Notes: generated from the sequence alone by a model not told the origin. A stretch of DNA of 54,500 nucleotides from Chrysomallon squamiferum (GCA_012295275.1 CM022670.1:30278938-30333437), one strand, 5' to 3'. Positions 36,275 through 48,113 are shown, counted from the stretch's first letter. Made by a program: numbers and translations.

Positions 36275-37273
36275 TTACTGACAATGATCTTCATGTTCTG
36301 ATAAGTTAGGATCTGTCTTTGAAGCCTTTTGTCTTTCCAGAAAGTCATCCAAATAACTGAAAAGTGGCTGGTAATATCTCTCTCCGTTTATGTGATGTAC
36401 GTAGTGTTTTCTAGCACCTCCCATCAGTTGAAAAGGCACAATGTGAGACAGACTGCACGGGAAGTCGTATCCGATGTGATTTTCCACCAGCAGCAACACA
36501 AATATGGGTACAAACACGGTTCTTGTCAGTGGGTGGCTATTAAACACTTTCAGAGCAGTATTGGCAGATAAAACTAATATTATTCGTTCCATCTGGGTTA
36601 ACTTGTTGGTCACGTGACATTCTAGAACATCGTGACTATGGTGCCATTTATGGACCGTCTTGTACAGCCAAGTATTGCGGTGAAGAAACAAATGTATGAA
36701 GAAAAAGAAAATGTCGTAAAGTGCTAGGCTTCCTAATATGTGGAACACAAGCTGTGCAAATGTTGGTGCGTCAGCCGGCAGGGCGCGAGTTATTTGAATT
36801 AATGACTTCCGTTTCACGTCCCAAACCCACGGTTCCACACCACAGTATTTCTTCACCATGAACGTATCTAATATCATGAAAGATGTTGCGTACGTGACAG
36901 CTTCTAGAACCATTCCCAGAATACTCTGGGTACGATACTTAACCGATTTCTCAATTTTGTATTTGTCTAACCTCTGGAAACAGTCAACGAAATAAGGATA
37001 CAAATTTATGAGCAGGTAACATGCCATTGTGAACCATGTTTCGAAATAAACTGAATTATAAACCCATAGTGTCAGCAGATAATTCCAGAGTCTGTTGACT
37101 CCGATTTGCAGAACATCGTACCAGTACACACACAAGACAATTAGCTTTAGTATGAACATCCGAATAACACTGACCAGAAAAGGCTTTGATAATGCTTCTT
37201 GTGTCGTCTGTATCCTATAAGCTTTCGTCTGCATTTTGAACTCTGATGTCTGCTTCCATAAACGTGTAACCAT
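36275..37273 (-). CDS. cholesterol 25-hydroxylase-like sterol desaturase/fatty-acid hydroxylase family enzyme, intronless, 332 aa
   Basis: Integral membrane di-iron oxygenase of the fatty-acid hydroxylase superfamily, presumably in the endoplasmic reticulum. The three histidine clusters are complete: H194-x3-H198 (HLFLH), H208-x2-H211-H212 (HKWHH) and H290-x2-H293-H294 (HYVHH). Spacing and flanks (WLYKTVHKWHH, SHPLT, ENHIGYDFP, VPF..GG) are closest to vertebrate CH25H, which makes 25-hydroxycholesterol, rather than to C4-sterol methyl oxidase or C5-desaturase. Several hydrophobic helices precede and separate the clusters. Length is slightly above the vertebrate enzyme because of an N-terminal extension and a charged tail. 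Like vertebrate CH25H, the coding region has no intron. The first Met of the frame is used. The CAAG just before the ATG could be an acceptor for a leader exon near 39966. Exact substrate is not proven. Confidence 0.87.
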   Translation of the reverse strand: MVTRLWKQTSEFKMQTKAYRIQTTQEALSKPFLVSVIRMFILKLIVLCVYWYDVLQIGVNRLWNYLLTLWVYNSVYFETWFTMACYLLINLYPYFVDCFQRLDKYKIEKSVKYRTQSILGMVLEAVTYATSFMILDTFMVKKYCGVEPWVWDVKRKSLIQITRALPADAPTFAQLVFHILGSLALYDIFFFFIHLFLHRNTWLYKTVHKWHHSHDVLECHVTNKLTQMERIILVLSANTALKVFNSHPLTRTVFVPIFVLLLVENHIGYDFPCSLSHIVPFQLMGGARKHYVHHINGERYYQPLFSYLDDFLERQKASKTDPNLSEHEDHCQ

Positions 37274-38283
37274 CTTGATACCAATTCAGTCAGTCCAGTT
37301 CCAAGCTATATCACGTGAAAATATGATATATGCATTAGTGTCACTTAAATTTTGGTACCATACTATGTATTCAATGAGTATTTGTGGTGTTAATTTTAAA
37401 AATATTTTATTATTTGTATAGTTTTACTTGTTAGAAATAAGTATAATTATTATTAATTATTTTTGTATTACTGCGATATTTTGGTCTATGCTATATGTGT
37501 TTTGTTACTTGTGTTCATGTTGTGTAAATAATCCATACGTATGTCTGCGTATAGGTGTGTGTGTGCCACAGAGAGAGACAACTGTATATATATGTGTACA
37601 TTATACTGTTTAATTACAGCTGTCAACGTGATGAGGAAATTATAACAAACAACCTTTAATCCATTAAACATGAACAACATATAACTTTTATCTCCTTTTC
37701 TTAACTGGGTCGAATTATTTATGTTCATTTAATTTGAGGAAACATTATTATGTACATATAAATAAGATTATCATCCGTAGGCTCGTAAAGATATGGTTCA
37801 ACAAGCAGCTATCATGAATCAGAATACTTATAAATATTACATATATTACAATTGGATTTCCTGACGTTTTGGCATTATGACATAGGAAGGTGACGAACGT
37901 TTCTCTTTCAGCAATATTTCACAAACCAATAAAATATATTTTTTGAAAATACACGTCATTAAAACTTTCATAGCCTTTTCAAATAGTTTCGTTGAGTGGA
38001 GGTGTATTTGAAGGAAGATTAACACTAAAATACAATAAAATTTAATTTAGTTTAGATCAGTTAGTTACTAAACAACCAGTAACGATAACAACAAAAAGAA
38101 GTAAACAACTTTGTACTTAAGTTGAAATTTACAACTGTTCTAGAAAAGCCATGTTAAGCATACGTTGAAATTATTATATCATTTATCATCATCATCATCA
38201 TCATCATTATCATCATCATAATCATGATCAATAATGGTGAATCCAAAATTTCAGAAGAATTATTGTTTGGGGGTATAATTTCT

Positions 38284-38297
<14 letters not shown>

Positions 38298-38342
<45 letters not shown>

Positions 38343-38345
38343 TAA
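38298..38345. repeat. (AAT)n microsatellite
   Basis: AAT triplet run. Confidence 0.95.
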
Positions 38346-39545
38346 TATGGAAATAAAGAAAAAACAAGAAAATAAAGGGTAAAAATGAAAAGAAAAAAAG
38401 AAAGAAAGAAAGAAAAAACACTGAGCATTGATATCGTTACAGGATACTAAGAAATATAATCATTGCTAAAAGCCTGCGTGTTGTAAATTATTAATTATAA
38501 TTTACATTACAACGTGTCAACAGTTTAAACAGATATACAATACCCTACGTCATATGTACACTTCAGATGTGTGTAATATTTCACAACTAAGAATCACAGT
38601 TGTGAACATAATCGGGGAATGACCTCGATAGGCTGATATAAAATTTCGTAATTCTCATCCGTCCACTGCCGCCGATGTCTACGTAAACCAATACATCATT
38701 GTTCATAAAAAGTTGCATAATTCTCAGTCATCTTTAGGAAAGATATGGGAACATGCGTCTAGCCGTTTCACACTGCAGCCTGGTGCACATGAGATCATTT
38801 GAATAATACAGAGTAGACTTTATTTAGAAAGGTTTGGGACATGTTATAACTGTTTATCACCGCAGTCCATGTCACACGACCACTTTATCAAAGTATACCT
38901 TCCCGGCTATGAGAAGGTGCATGTAAAAGATTTCTTCTGCTAACTATAACAAAACAGTGTTAAGATATTAATCTTAATCAATGTTTTTATTCATTTTTGT
39001 TACTTAAATAGAGCCATATATTTATTGTAGTGTTGTCAAAGTGAATCGATAGGACCATTACTAAAATATTTTAAGTACATACACGTACGTACATACCATA
39101 AGATTCTGATTACATTAAACGTAACTGTATATAAACTTTGCTTGCTCCCTGTTTTTTTTTTCTGTTTTTTCAAAGTATATAAAAATAGTTTTCTGCACAT
39201 ATTAAAATTTATTTAGTAACATTCTTTTTTATATATCCTCTTTCCAGTCAATAAATAATTATAAAAGCTATATACTCTTTAGAATTTAAAAATTAAAAAT
39301 TATATTTCACTCTTATTTTTTTCATATATGATTTACATGTATATATCCTTTCCTCTGAGATGTCCATCGTCTGGTACTATTATATTAAGAAACTGTCATT
39401 CAAAAAACCAAACAAAAAACAAAACAAAGAGAATTACTGTCGTCATGTGCTTGTCATATCGACAGCTTCAGAAATCAACACGTTATAGTATACACAAAGC
39501 ATGAAGTATTACTTAGAAAAGCTATATAGACACTGCTTCTTTATG

Positions 39546-39548
<3 letters not shown>

Positions 39549-39588
<40 letters not shown>
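39549..39588. repeat. (TG)n microsatellite
   Basis: Pure TG run. Confidence 0.95.
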
Positions 39589-39589
<1 letters not shown>

Positions 39590-39736
39590 CTTACATCTAG
39601 ACAAATTTATAACGTAAATGATATTTCGAGTAATACATCGAAAGTTTAATGAATATATTGAACTATTCTACAGTCTCTTATATCTTTATATGTCTGTTGT
39701 TTATCCATCTATCTTAGTAGAGAGAGATGTTGATAG

Positions 39737-39739
<3 letters not shown>

Positions 39740-39784
<45 letters not shown>

Positions 39785-39787
39785 ACA
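39740..39787. repeat. (CA)n microsatellite
   Basis: CA run 150 bp from the TG run at 39549. The two are complementary and could pair in a transcript. Confidence 0.95.
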
Positions 39788-39965
39788 AAGAGAGAGAGGC
39801 ATCGTCAGTAACAGCAGTTGACACAGGCAACATGACACGAACTCGCTTTACAGTTCACTGCCATGCAGCCATAATTAACTGTGTTACTGATAAATAATAT
39901 CATAGCCGATAAGAGATATCATCTAAAATAATTTTTTTAAATGTTATTATCTACAAGACCCTTAC

Positions 39966-40160
39966 CTGAGTAGGCTAAAAACCATGCGCTGCACACCACA
40001 ACCAGATTAACTGGTTTACAAACACTTCGCTTCGCCAATAGCCAGAAAAGAGTCCCGGCTTTGTGATAGAATAACCACGCCGGTTTTTAATCACGTGGCC
40101 ATTTTAGTACAGTTCTGATTACGTTCGTCAATAAACCAGTTTACAATCGCGCGTTCTTTT
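39966..40160 (-). promoter_or_regulatory. possible leader exon and promoter of the CH25H-like gene
   Basis: On the minus strand a strong donor (CTACTCAG|GTAAGGGT, exon end 39966) closes a short stretch with a CCAAT-type box (CTATTGGCG). Upstream lies a CpG-richer patch with CACGTG (within gccacgtgatt, about 40094) and gcgcgattg. This looks like a promoter plus noncoding first exon pointing toward the CH25H-like gene 2.7 kb away. The splice link is unproven. Confidence 0.3.
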
Positions 40161-40770
40161 TTAGAGCATGAACTAGTTCTGTCTCGTCGCTATGGTGAAA
40201 TACTGTCCTCAATAAGCATATTGCTTCGGCTTGATCTGATGTGTTAATGTCAGTAGAAATGAACTGTAATATGGATGAACGAATTATAAAGGTTGTTCTA
40301 ATGATATTTAATGTTGTAACAGATGTTAGAAATGTAATAAAATAATCGATGATAAATAATTGGCGTATAAACAAAAACCAGCAAAACGGTATTAGCATCA
40401 ACAGAAGTTGCAACAACAGTAACAATAAAAATAAAAGTAGTGCTACTGGTAGTAGTAATAGTAGAGTGGTGGCGGTCGTCACTGTGTTTAAATGATGATG
40501 GAGTATGTTTATATTATATATACTGAAATACGCGCATAATACATATGCACAAATTCACACACATACCCACAATAACACATTTACACAAATAATTATATAC
40601 ACATATACAAATACAAACGAAGAAAATGTATCTTAAAGTCTACAAAGTTTTCCTTTTTCCATGGTAACCTTTATCTGTTTACAGTTAATGGGAAAGAAAT
40701 TTATCTTTGTTTATGACGTATAATGTAAGCATAGATTATTGTTAAGTCAAATATAAGTATGTAGTTAGCT

Positions 40771-41240
40771 AGATAGATAGTAAGACTGACTGACTAATCA
40801 GCTGATAGATAACTATATAATAACGTTGATGATGATGATGTGTGACGATAATAATAATAATAATAAACCAAAAAAATTAGTCTATTAATTAATTTATTAA
40901 ATAAATAAATAAATAAATAAATAGCGGTATATTTTAAAATACATCATTTTGTTTTATTATTATTATTTTATTATCATTATTTATTTATTTATAGATAGAT
41001 AGATAGATAATTTGACTGACTGACTGATCAACTGATATATAACAACCATATAATAAGGTTGTTACTGATGATGATATGATGTGTGTGTGACGATAATAAT
41101 AATAATGATGATGATAATAATAATAAACAAAAAAATTAGTCATTTAATTAATTTATGAAAAAAAATTAACGGTATGTTTTAAAATACATATCGTTGTTTA
41201 TTATTATTATTATTTTATTCTCATTATTTATTTATTTTAT
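40771..41240. repeat. 230-bp low-complexity block in diverged tandem duplicate
   Basis: Copy one (40771-41000) and copy two (41001-41240) share, in order, agatagata, gactgactgact-atca-ctgata, a gatgatga...tgtgtgacgataataat stretch, aaaaaattagtc, and cggtat-tttaaaatacat followed by ttattatt. Differences are mainly in repeat lengths. Confidence 0.75.
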
Positions 41241-41378
41241 TTTATTTTATTTTAATATAATTATTATTATTTTTAAAATCAGTTTTAAAATGTAATTCTA
41301 TAACTTCAGAATCGTAAAAAGATTTGTATCCGTAATAATGGTGGTCATATTCAAAATGAATAATCTTATAGATATAAA

Positions 41379-41379
<1 letters not shown>

Positions 41380-41451
<72 letters not shown>
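41380..41451. repeat. (TA)n joined to (AAT)n
   Basis: TA dinucleotide run passing directly into an AAT triplet run. Confidence 0.95.
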
Positions 41452-41455
<4 letters not shown>

Positions 41456-41585
41456 TGCATCTGAAACAAATTAACTTAAAAGCTGAGTCAACAATTATTT
41501 GACGTGTTCCCCTACAAACTGAACTTGATTTCGTTTTATACGATGAGAAATACATTTATATAAAAAGTTAAAACATCTAACGATA

Positions 41586-41633
<48 letters not shown>
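41586..41633. repeat. (CA)n microsatellite
   Basis: CA run with one AA interruption. Confidence 0.95.
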
Positions 41634-41635
<2 letters not shown>

Positions 41636-42162
41636 CGTATAGAAGCATGCCCCCCGCCCTCCGCTCACAGATATTTACACGCATTTAATTATACGATTAC
41701 TTAAATACTCATTACATGCAAATATAGGCATGATTTTTTTTTTTATTAACATCTATCCTTATGCACAAGATAAAAAGTTCTTAACTTTTATATGGTCAGG
41801 GAGAAGATTCCCTTATCGATTATTTTACAATTATCCATTAAAACTAAAACACACAAACCTTTACCTTCTGTCATTTCAGGTAGAAATTAATTTAATAGTA
41901 ATCCATTTAATCAATTCACCTTCACTGGAACCTCTTTCCTGTGTCTGACTTTCACAAACCTCTGACGACTTTTACCACGCAAAACAGGTCATCCTTTCTT
42001 TTTTTCGCACTCATAATTTATAGAGTTAGGCTGAATTTATACAAACATTTGTGTTCAGAAAGTATGTTCAAAATGACAGGTTAACCAATCTTGGTAATGA
42101 TAATGGAGTCGATTTACCTTTGAGACTTCCGTGGTTCAGTGACTGTGTTACGCTAACAGCTA

Positions 42163-42193
42163 ACATACATACATACATACATACATACATACA

Positions 42194-42227
<34 letters not shown>

Positions 42228-42245
42228 CATACATACATACATACA
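42163..42245. repeat. (CATA)n microsatellite
   Basis: CATA tetranucleotide run of about 80 bp. Confidence 0.95.
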
Positions 42246-42765
42246 TGGATTTTATTGAATGCTTTAACAGAGGAATATAAAAGAGAAAAAAGACGAATAT
42301 AATCGAAATACTGCCATACCAAAGTGATGTCCAAATTACGGTATCTTTATCCGAATAGATTATAAATATATTAACAGAGGAAAATAGAAGAAAGAGAGAG
42401 AAAAAATAAGTGAAAGAATGTATAATAAAATCGATTTTGGACCATCATACATAGATGGTCAGACTGTGGTAAGTTGTATGCATTGTATTTCAGTCCATTT
42501 ATATACTTAACAAATCAAACAACACTCAAAGATAGAAGAAAGAAAAGAAATAATTTAATAGTTGAGGTTAGTAACAATTTAGGCAAAATATAATGTTTTT
42601 TTTTTTGTTGTTGTTGTTTTTTTCTCTAAATCTTTTTAAAGCACAAATACTAAGTGTACTTTTAAATGATGTTATGTTTATGTACATATAGACAAACATT
42701 CACAGACAATTACAGATATGCGCACAAATTCATATCCATATACATATATGTGTGTGTGGGTGTGG

Positions 42766-42768
<3 letters not shown>

Positions 42769-42828
<60 letters not shown>
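42769..42828. repeat. (TA)n microsatellite
   Basis: TA run of about 60 bp. Confidence 0.95.
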
Positions 42829-42829
<1 letters not shown>

Positions 42830-43450
42830 TTACATACCTACACCTATTAATTAATAAAGGTGACTGGAAAATGTTTTAAATATATTTAAACAGTGATATA
42901 TATGTGTACATAAATGCACTTTGCTTTCCTATCGATCCAGCAGACATTAATAATTAACTCCGCTGATAACGCTCTTTTAACAAACATCTGACATTATCTA
43001 AAATTATCTCAGTAGAAGTCTCGTATTGATCTCTCATTACAGGTTCCTCTTTACTTTCTTCTGAGTTTTCCATAACTGACTTCTTATGTCATAGCTCAAC
43101 AGAGAGGAACCCAGTTTAACGTTCTTTGTGGGTAACAGCCAATAAACGAACTTAATACAGCATATATTCACTTAACAGTCAGCTTATATAAACGTCATAG
43201 TTTATGTAAAAATAAAGTGATATCTGGTTTAATTACCAACTTTTATAACAAGATAAAGCATACTTAAAAGTTATATTTTCTTTCTTTCTTTCTTTGCTTA
43301 TGCTCCCCCCCCCGTTCAGTATTAAATAATAATGTTATATAATAACGAACGAATATAGTTTTAAAATATCTAGGCATCGCCATTTTCTGCAGCTGTTACG
43401 TCATGGCATGACTTCACTGATTAGTTCTAAAGTTTCTCTCTGGTATACGA

Positions 43451-43458
43451 TGACGTCA
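43451..43458. promoter_or_regulatory. full cAMP-response element TGACGTCA
   Basis: Perfect palindromic CRE within gatgacgtcacgaataccgccg, a local CpG cluster; a TACGTCA half-site variant lies 60 bp to the left. No gene start could be tied to it. Confidence 0.2.
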
Positions 43459-43592
43459 CGAATACCGCCGTGAAGATTAAAACATGTTCAGATATTCTGT
43501 AACAATATTAGTGTCATACTTTGTTATCAGCGAAGATCGGTGGCCTAAAACAATAAAATAAGAACTTCGAAATATAAAGAGTTCTGTTAGAC

Positions 43593-43889
43593 CAGGGGTG
43601 CCCAATACTTCGATCGTGATCGACCGGTCGATCACCAATGTAGTGCGGGTAGATCGCATGCCATTCACTGCAAGTCATCAGCATAAATGTGTTCAGTTGT
43701 ATGTACCGTAAGGGTTCATGCAGTGATGCAAGGTGCGTCAACATAATTATATTGTATATATATATATATATTAAGTATATTCAGTACATATATAAATAAA
43801 TATATATGTCATTTTTTGAATACAGGTAGATCATTTTGACCTGGTCATTTTAAAACTAGCTCGCAAGCAGAAAAAGTGTAAGCACCCTG
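43593..43889. mobile_element. hAT-type MITE with intact 8-bp target duplication
   Basis: The element begins CAGGGGTGCCCAATACTTCG and ends GTAAGCACCCTG, an imperfect terminal inverted repeat. It is flanked on both sides by the identical 8-mer TGTTAGAC (43585-43592 and 43890-43897), which defines an hAT insertion. At 297 bp with no transposase frame it is non-autonomous. The 'cgatcgtgatcgaccggtcgatc' motif near the left end is a strong internal palindrome. Confidence 0.85.
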
Positions 43890-43897
43890 TGTTAGAC

Positions 43898-45105
43898 CAT
43901 TTATTTGATTGCTACATCATCTTTTTTATTTTTATTTTTGCTGACAAGGCGTGGACATAAAGTGCAAGATTACTCATATATTTAAAGTGTACAAATGGAT
44001 GTATAAACAATTCGTCTAAAGGCTTATTCTGCGTTTTGAAATCATTACCTGTCCTTACACTTGTGTGTTCACAACTATATATGACTAGCATACGCATACA
44101 TACACCAAAGCTGACATAATACAAGAAATAAACGATACAAAAGAAAAGAGCATACCTTCTTAAAAACACATTCCATAAGGATATTAAATATGGATTACTC
44201 ATAGTCACTGCTCTTAGACATGAACATTTTCCTGTATAGATTTACATAGATGATATAGAATACGAAAGCAAAACAAAGATACGCTTCCTTGCTTGATTAT
44301 GCAGCTGACTAATTTGAATGTTGATAGTTTTTAACATATGAGATTAGTGGGACATTCCGAGCCGTGAGTTTCTCCGCTTAGAGAACTGCGTTTTGTAACG
44401 ATATGATCAATGTCTACTATTGGCTGTTAAAACGTTACGCGCAAAGAAAGAAAAGAACATTGTTATCATGTATTTTTATAATTAAAAGTACAGCACAGAG
44501 TTTGTTATTCACAGTCGCCTGCATGGTATGAAGTGAGATTAAGTTAGGACCAATTTGATATGTTAAGGAAAAACAGAAAACAGTGCATCTAAATATCGCT
44601 GAGAAAACTTTCCACAGCGTTAACGAGGCCCTATTAGAGTATGGTTAAGGGCCTTACTATGTAGGATAAAAAACGGTTTATCGTCATATTGTATATATAT
44701 ATATATATTTATTTAAATGAAGGACGTAACTCATTGCATCCTGCATTGCTTGCAAAAAGCAAGCTACTTCTTCAATGAATAATTAAAATATTTGTAAGAA
44801 ATATAGACAACTTTTTGAATATGTAATTTATTCGTCAACAAATGCATCGCTACATATATAAATAAGAAATTCATATTTCTCACATCGTGCAATTAAAACT
44901 ATAAGTTTGGCTAAAGTAAGCATTTCATTGTAATTTTAGAAAAAAAAGAAAGGTCTTTAAAGCAAGCCTTTGACTAATATTTTGACACATTTACAAAAGG
45001 CGAGAGTCAGTATTGATAAAATAGTTATAAATTTATAAATAATTCTTGTTTTCTTTTGGGTTTGTGACAAAGACTATTTATTTATCAAATATAATGTAAA
45101 TAAAA
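43898..45105. other. spacer, no gene seen
   Basis: AT-rich sequence without exon-like frames. The minus-strand frame 44208-43912 shows no domain or splice context. Confidence 0.45.
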
Positions 45106-45111
45106 TTTATT
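45106..45111 (-). terminator. putative polyadenylation signal for the 45418-47214 exon
   Basis: Minus-strand AATAAA 307 bp after the stop codon of the large terminal exon, in AT-rich 3' sequence. Confidence 0.35.
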
Positions 45112-45417
45112 TTAGTAAAGTAATGTTATACAAATGTTTTGACATGAAAATAACTTTGAATTAATAGAAGAGTGTGAAGCAAAAAGCATTGATTTCGCAA
45201 AATGAAATATAAAGAAAAATTATATTAGGTACATAAAAATGTTGTTTTGATTACATATATGCATAACCAAACCATTAATCAAAATTCGTTCCTAGAATTC
45301 TTGTAAAATTAAAAACTAGTAATACCACAAAATCTAATGCACGTGTTTTGCACGTATAATACATTGCAGAAGTACTATTGTTTTACTATTTTGATTGGGA
45401 ATCAGATTTACGGTTCA

Positions 45418-47214
45418 TTACACTGCCGTCTGGCGGAAAGGTCTGGTTGTCGAAACAGCATGAATGCAGATTTGTTCTAGGTTTGGTTTGTTTCCATCGT
45501 GCACTGTCGACGTTAAAGTTTTTTGTTTGCTGCTGTCAGTTTTATTTGTCGTGTTTATGTTACTTTCTGATACCACTCCTTCTTCATTAACGCTATTTTC
45601 AAAAACATTTGGTTCAAAGTTGGAAGCATCATCTAAATCTGTACATATCCAACTACCATTAGAAATTATGCTGTTTTCATTTCGGTTACGTCCCTTTGGA
45701 GAACTCGGCGGAGAGGTGACGTAACCTTCATCAGAGACAATGCTAAACATTTTACGACTACATGGCACGCTGGAGCTGGAAATTGAAAAATCATGTTCAG
45801 CTGAAGAGCTTAATCCAATGTCAGTGTAACCCGAAATATTTAAGTTTGAGTCATGGTAAGCTTTGCCCTTCGATATAACTGAGGCAGGCACGGACAACGA
45901 AGGAGTACAATGTGCATCGGCATTTTCAGTCGCTTTGTTTCTATGTACAGTCTCTAGCTCTTTGTTTGCATCGTTGTTATTATCACTGTTTACAACAGAG
46001 CAAACGTTATAGCTGCTGTTGTTATGTGAAAGACTTGGCGTGGACGAGCCTTCTACAGATATAATATTCTTCATATCATTAACAGTTTTAATAGCACTGA
46101 AAGCTTGCTTAGTTATTGCTTTGGAATAATCCATCGAAAGACTTGTAGAATTGTCAGAGACAGTGTCTAAACAAATTTTCTTATTTCTTGTGTCTGAATT
46201 TGTATAAATATTTTGTACATTTCCACTGACATCGCTGTTATTCTTGTTACCTTTGCTAATTATTAAATCTTCCTGGGATATGTTCTTCTTTGATGGCGAG
46301 GAAATCTTTTGTATACCACGTACAACATTATCACTACTCCCGAAACCATCAGTAATAGTATTTCTGTTGACTTGATTTCTGTTGTTTCTAACACCATTTT
46401 CTACTTTATCACAATTCTGTTTTATATCTAGCATTATATTTTTCTCGCTCACTTTATCATATTCTGACATTTTAGAACTCAGAACTTTAGCAAAAGTCTC
46501 TTTATCTATTTCTTTTTCGTCATGTTTGTTCTTCTTTTGATCGTTCATTGACGTTTCACTGTTCCCATACTGCATCAGAACAGCACGCAGTGGATTTGGA
46601 AAATTGCCTTTCAGACTGTTGAGATCGACGTCTTTAAACAGACCTCGCTGCTTGCTGTCAACGCTGGCGCCAGATAATACGGCATCGCATTGAATACTGG
46701 CACGACGTAGCTTCGGTTGAATATTTTCATTACTACAACCTTTCTCTTCTTGTCTCGAAATGGGAAACTGAAGATAAGAATTTCCACTGGATACACAAAA
46801 GGACTGGCTTCTTCCTAGCTTGCCACTGATGTTGACAATAGGGATATCCTCAGATCTAGACCTTCTCAAACACTCGCTCGATCGGCTGGATTCCAAAGCG
46901 TGTGGTTGTGATCCGTAGAAGTTGTGCATCAGAGAAGTCCACGAATGATGCTTCTTGAGACGCTCGTCCTCGCTGTGACATTCCTGCTCCACAATGTGCG
47001 AGTCAGCCAGACTAACAGGTTGTCTGCTTCGAGAAGGTTGCGTGTTCGCGAACGAGTGTCGTCTTTGGGAAGACCAGCCGCAACCATTGCTGTCTCTGTT
47101 GTTGTTAATTAAGACATCGACGCCGCTGTCGTTTTCTGTGGTTTCCTCGCTAATTTTGGCCAAGCTTGTCGACGAAGACCTCAAGGAAGAGGCGGACATT
47201 CGTTTTAGTGTATT
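45418..47214 (-). CDS. large terminal exon of an unrecognised serine-rich, disordered protein
   Basis: The minus-strand frame is open for 598 codons after a good acceptor (TTTGTTCTTTCAG at 47227-47215) and ends in TAA at 45418. The frame runs eight codons further upstream, through the acceptor, so that 'start' is not real. The exon begins NTLKRMSASSLRSSSTSLAK. Composition is rich in Ser, Asn and Asp with no folded domain visible. Basophilic kinase sites recur (RRHS, RRSRS, RRAS), as do acidic patches (ENDSGVD, SDEGYVTSPPSSPKG). The C-terminus, FRQTAV, is a class I PDZ ligand (T at -2, V at 0). This suggests a phosphorylated scaffold or regulator anchored through a PDZ partner. Upstream exons should lie right of 47.3 kb but none were recognised within the window. 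Function is unknown. Confidence 0.8.
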   Translation of the reverse strand, partial: NTLKRMSASSLRSSSTSLAKISEETTENDSGVDVLINNNRDSNGCGWSSQRRHSFANTQPSRSRQPVSLADSHIVEQECHSEDERLKKHHSWTSLMHNFYGSQPHALESSRSSECLRRSRSEDIPIVNISGKLGRSQSFCVSSGNSYLQFPISRQEEKGCSNENIQPKLRRASIQCDAVLSGASVDSKQRGLFKDVDLNSLKGNFPNPLRAVLMQYGNSETSMNDQKKNKHDEKEIDKETFAKVLSSKMSEYDKVSEKNIMLDIKQNCDKVENGVRNNRNQVNRNTITDGFGSSDNVVRGIQKISSPSKKNISQEDLIISKGNKNNSDVSGNVQNIYTNSDTRNKKICLDTVSDNSTSLSMDYSKAITKQAFSAIKTVNDMKNIISVEGSSTPSLSHNNSSYNVCSVVNSDNNNDANKELETVHRNKATENADAHCTPSLSVPASVISKGKAYHDSNLNISGYTDIGLSSSAEHDFSISSSSVPCSRKMFSIVSDEGYVTSPPSSPKGRNRNENSIISNGSWICTDLDDASNFEPNVFENSVNEEGVVSESNINTTNKTDSSKQKTLTSTVHDGNKPNLEQICIHAVSTTRPFRQTAV

Positions 47215-48113
47215 CTGAAAGAACAAATTTGATAACAATGATAAGTTTTGGGAATTTTAGTATTAAATTTTAAGAATCTACCACCAAACAATTTTTCTGA
47301 TTTTGATCCCCATTTCTCGTGTGTAGGTTTTGTTCTTTAATATACTTCTGAAAAGTTAACATTTTTATTTTAATTAATTATATTAAGAATTGGATGAATT
47401 AATGTATGAATGATTAAATGAATACATGAATTTAAGAATTAGTGAATGACATTATGCTGATATTTATTTGTATGAAAATCAATATATACTGATTCATGAT
47501 GCTCCATTTAGAGTACAGGGAAAATCATCTGACATGAATATATTTTATATGATTGCCGAATTTTAGAGGTAATAAATGAAAAGACTGCCACATTCTTGTA
47601 GATCAAAACAACATAAAAATATTACATTTTAATTTTTCTGTTATAAATAATACAAAGCAATAAAAAATAAAATAAAATGAACAAACAAAATAATAATAAT
47701 AATGATAAATAAATAAATAAATAAATAAAAACGTAGCGTTTTTTTTTTTTTTTTTTTTTTTTAATCTTTTTTTCTTTGCATCTAACGTACGACAAATCGT
47801 ACGGATAAACAGTATGTTGAAATAAAAATAGTCTTCCATTTGGAACATTTATCCTTCATAATCCATGACATGTATCCAATTCTTTTCCTATCTTCCTTGT
47901 TCACGGATAATAAACAGTCTTTAGCACATACCTTGAGCCTTGAAAAAAATTAATGTGCTAGCACATAGCAGAGATATCTACTATATAATGACAGATGTGT
48001 ATCCGCAAATAGTACCCTGACACGTATTAAAGTTGTTAATCCTTTTGACAGACTACAGGACTAATAACTGTGTTAAGCAAAGATACTCAAAGATCAACCA
48101 ATCAACAAAAAAA

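Larger units (their letters stand above)
37274..39965. other. 5' flank or leader intron of the CH25H-like gene
   Basis: No coding exon recognised. It contains an AAT run (38298-38345), ATC triplets (38187-38225) and a TG run (39549-39588). If the leader exon at 39966 is real, this stretch is its intron. Confidence 0.4.
40161..43592. other. gene-free repeat-rich spacer
   Basis: No exon or RNA gene recognised. It contains the low-complexity blocks listed separately. Confidence 0.5.

Noticed and set aside
43093-43132. Short open stretch between an acceptor-like tag and a donor-like ggtaac
   Set aside because: Isolated, about 40 bp, no neighbouring exon of matching phase or recognisable protein.
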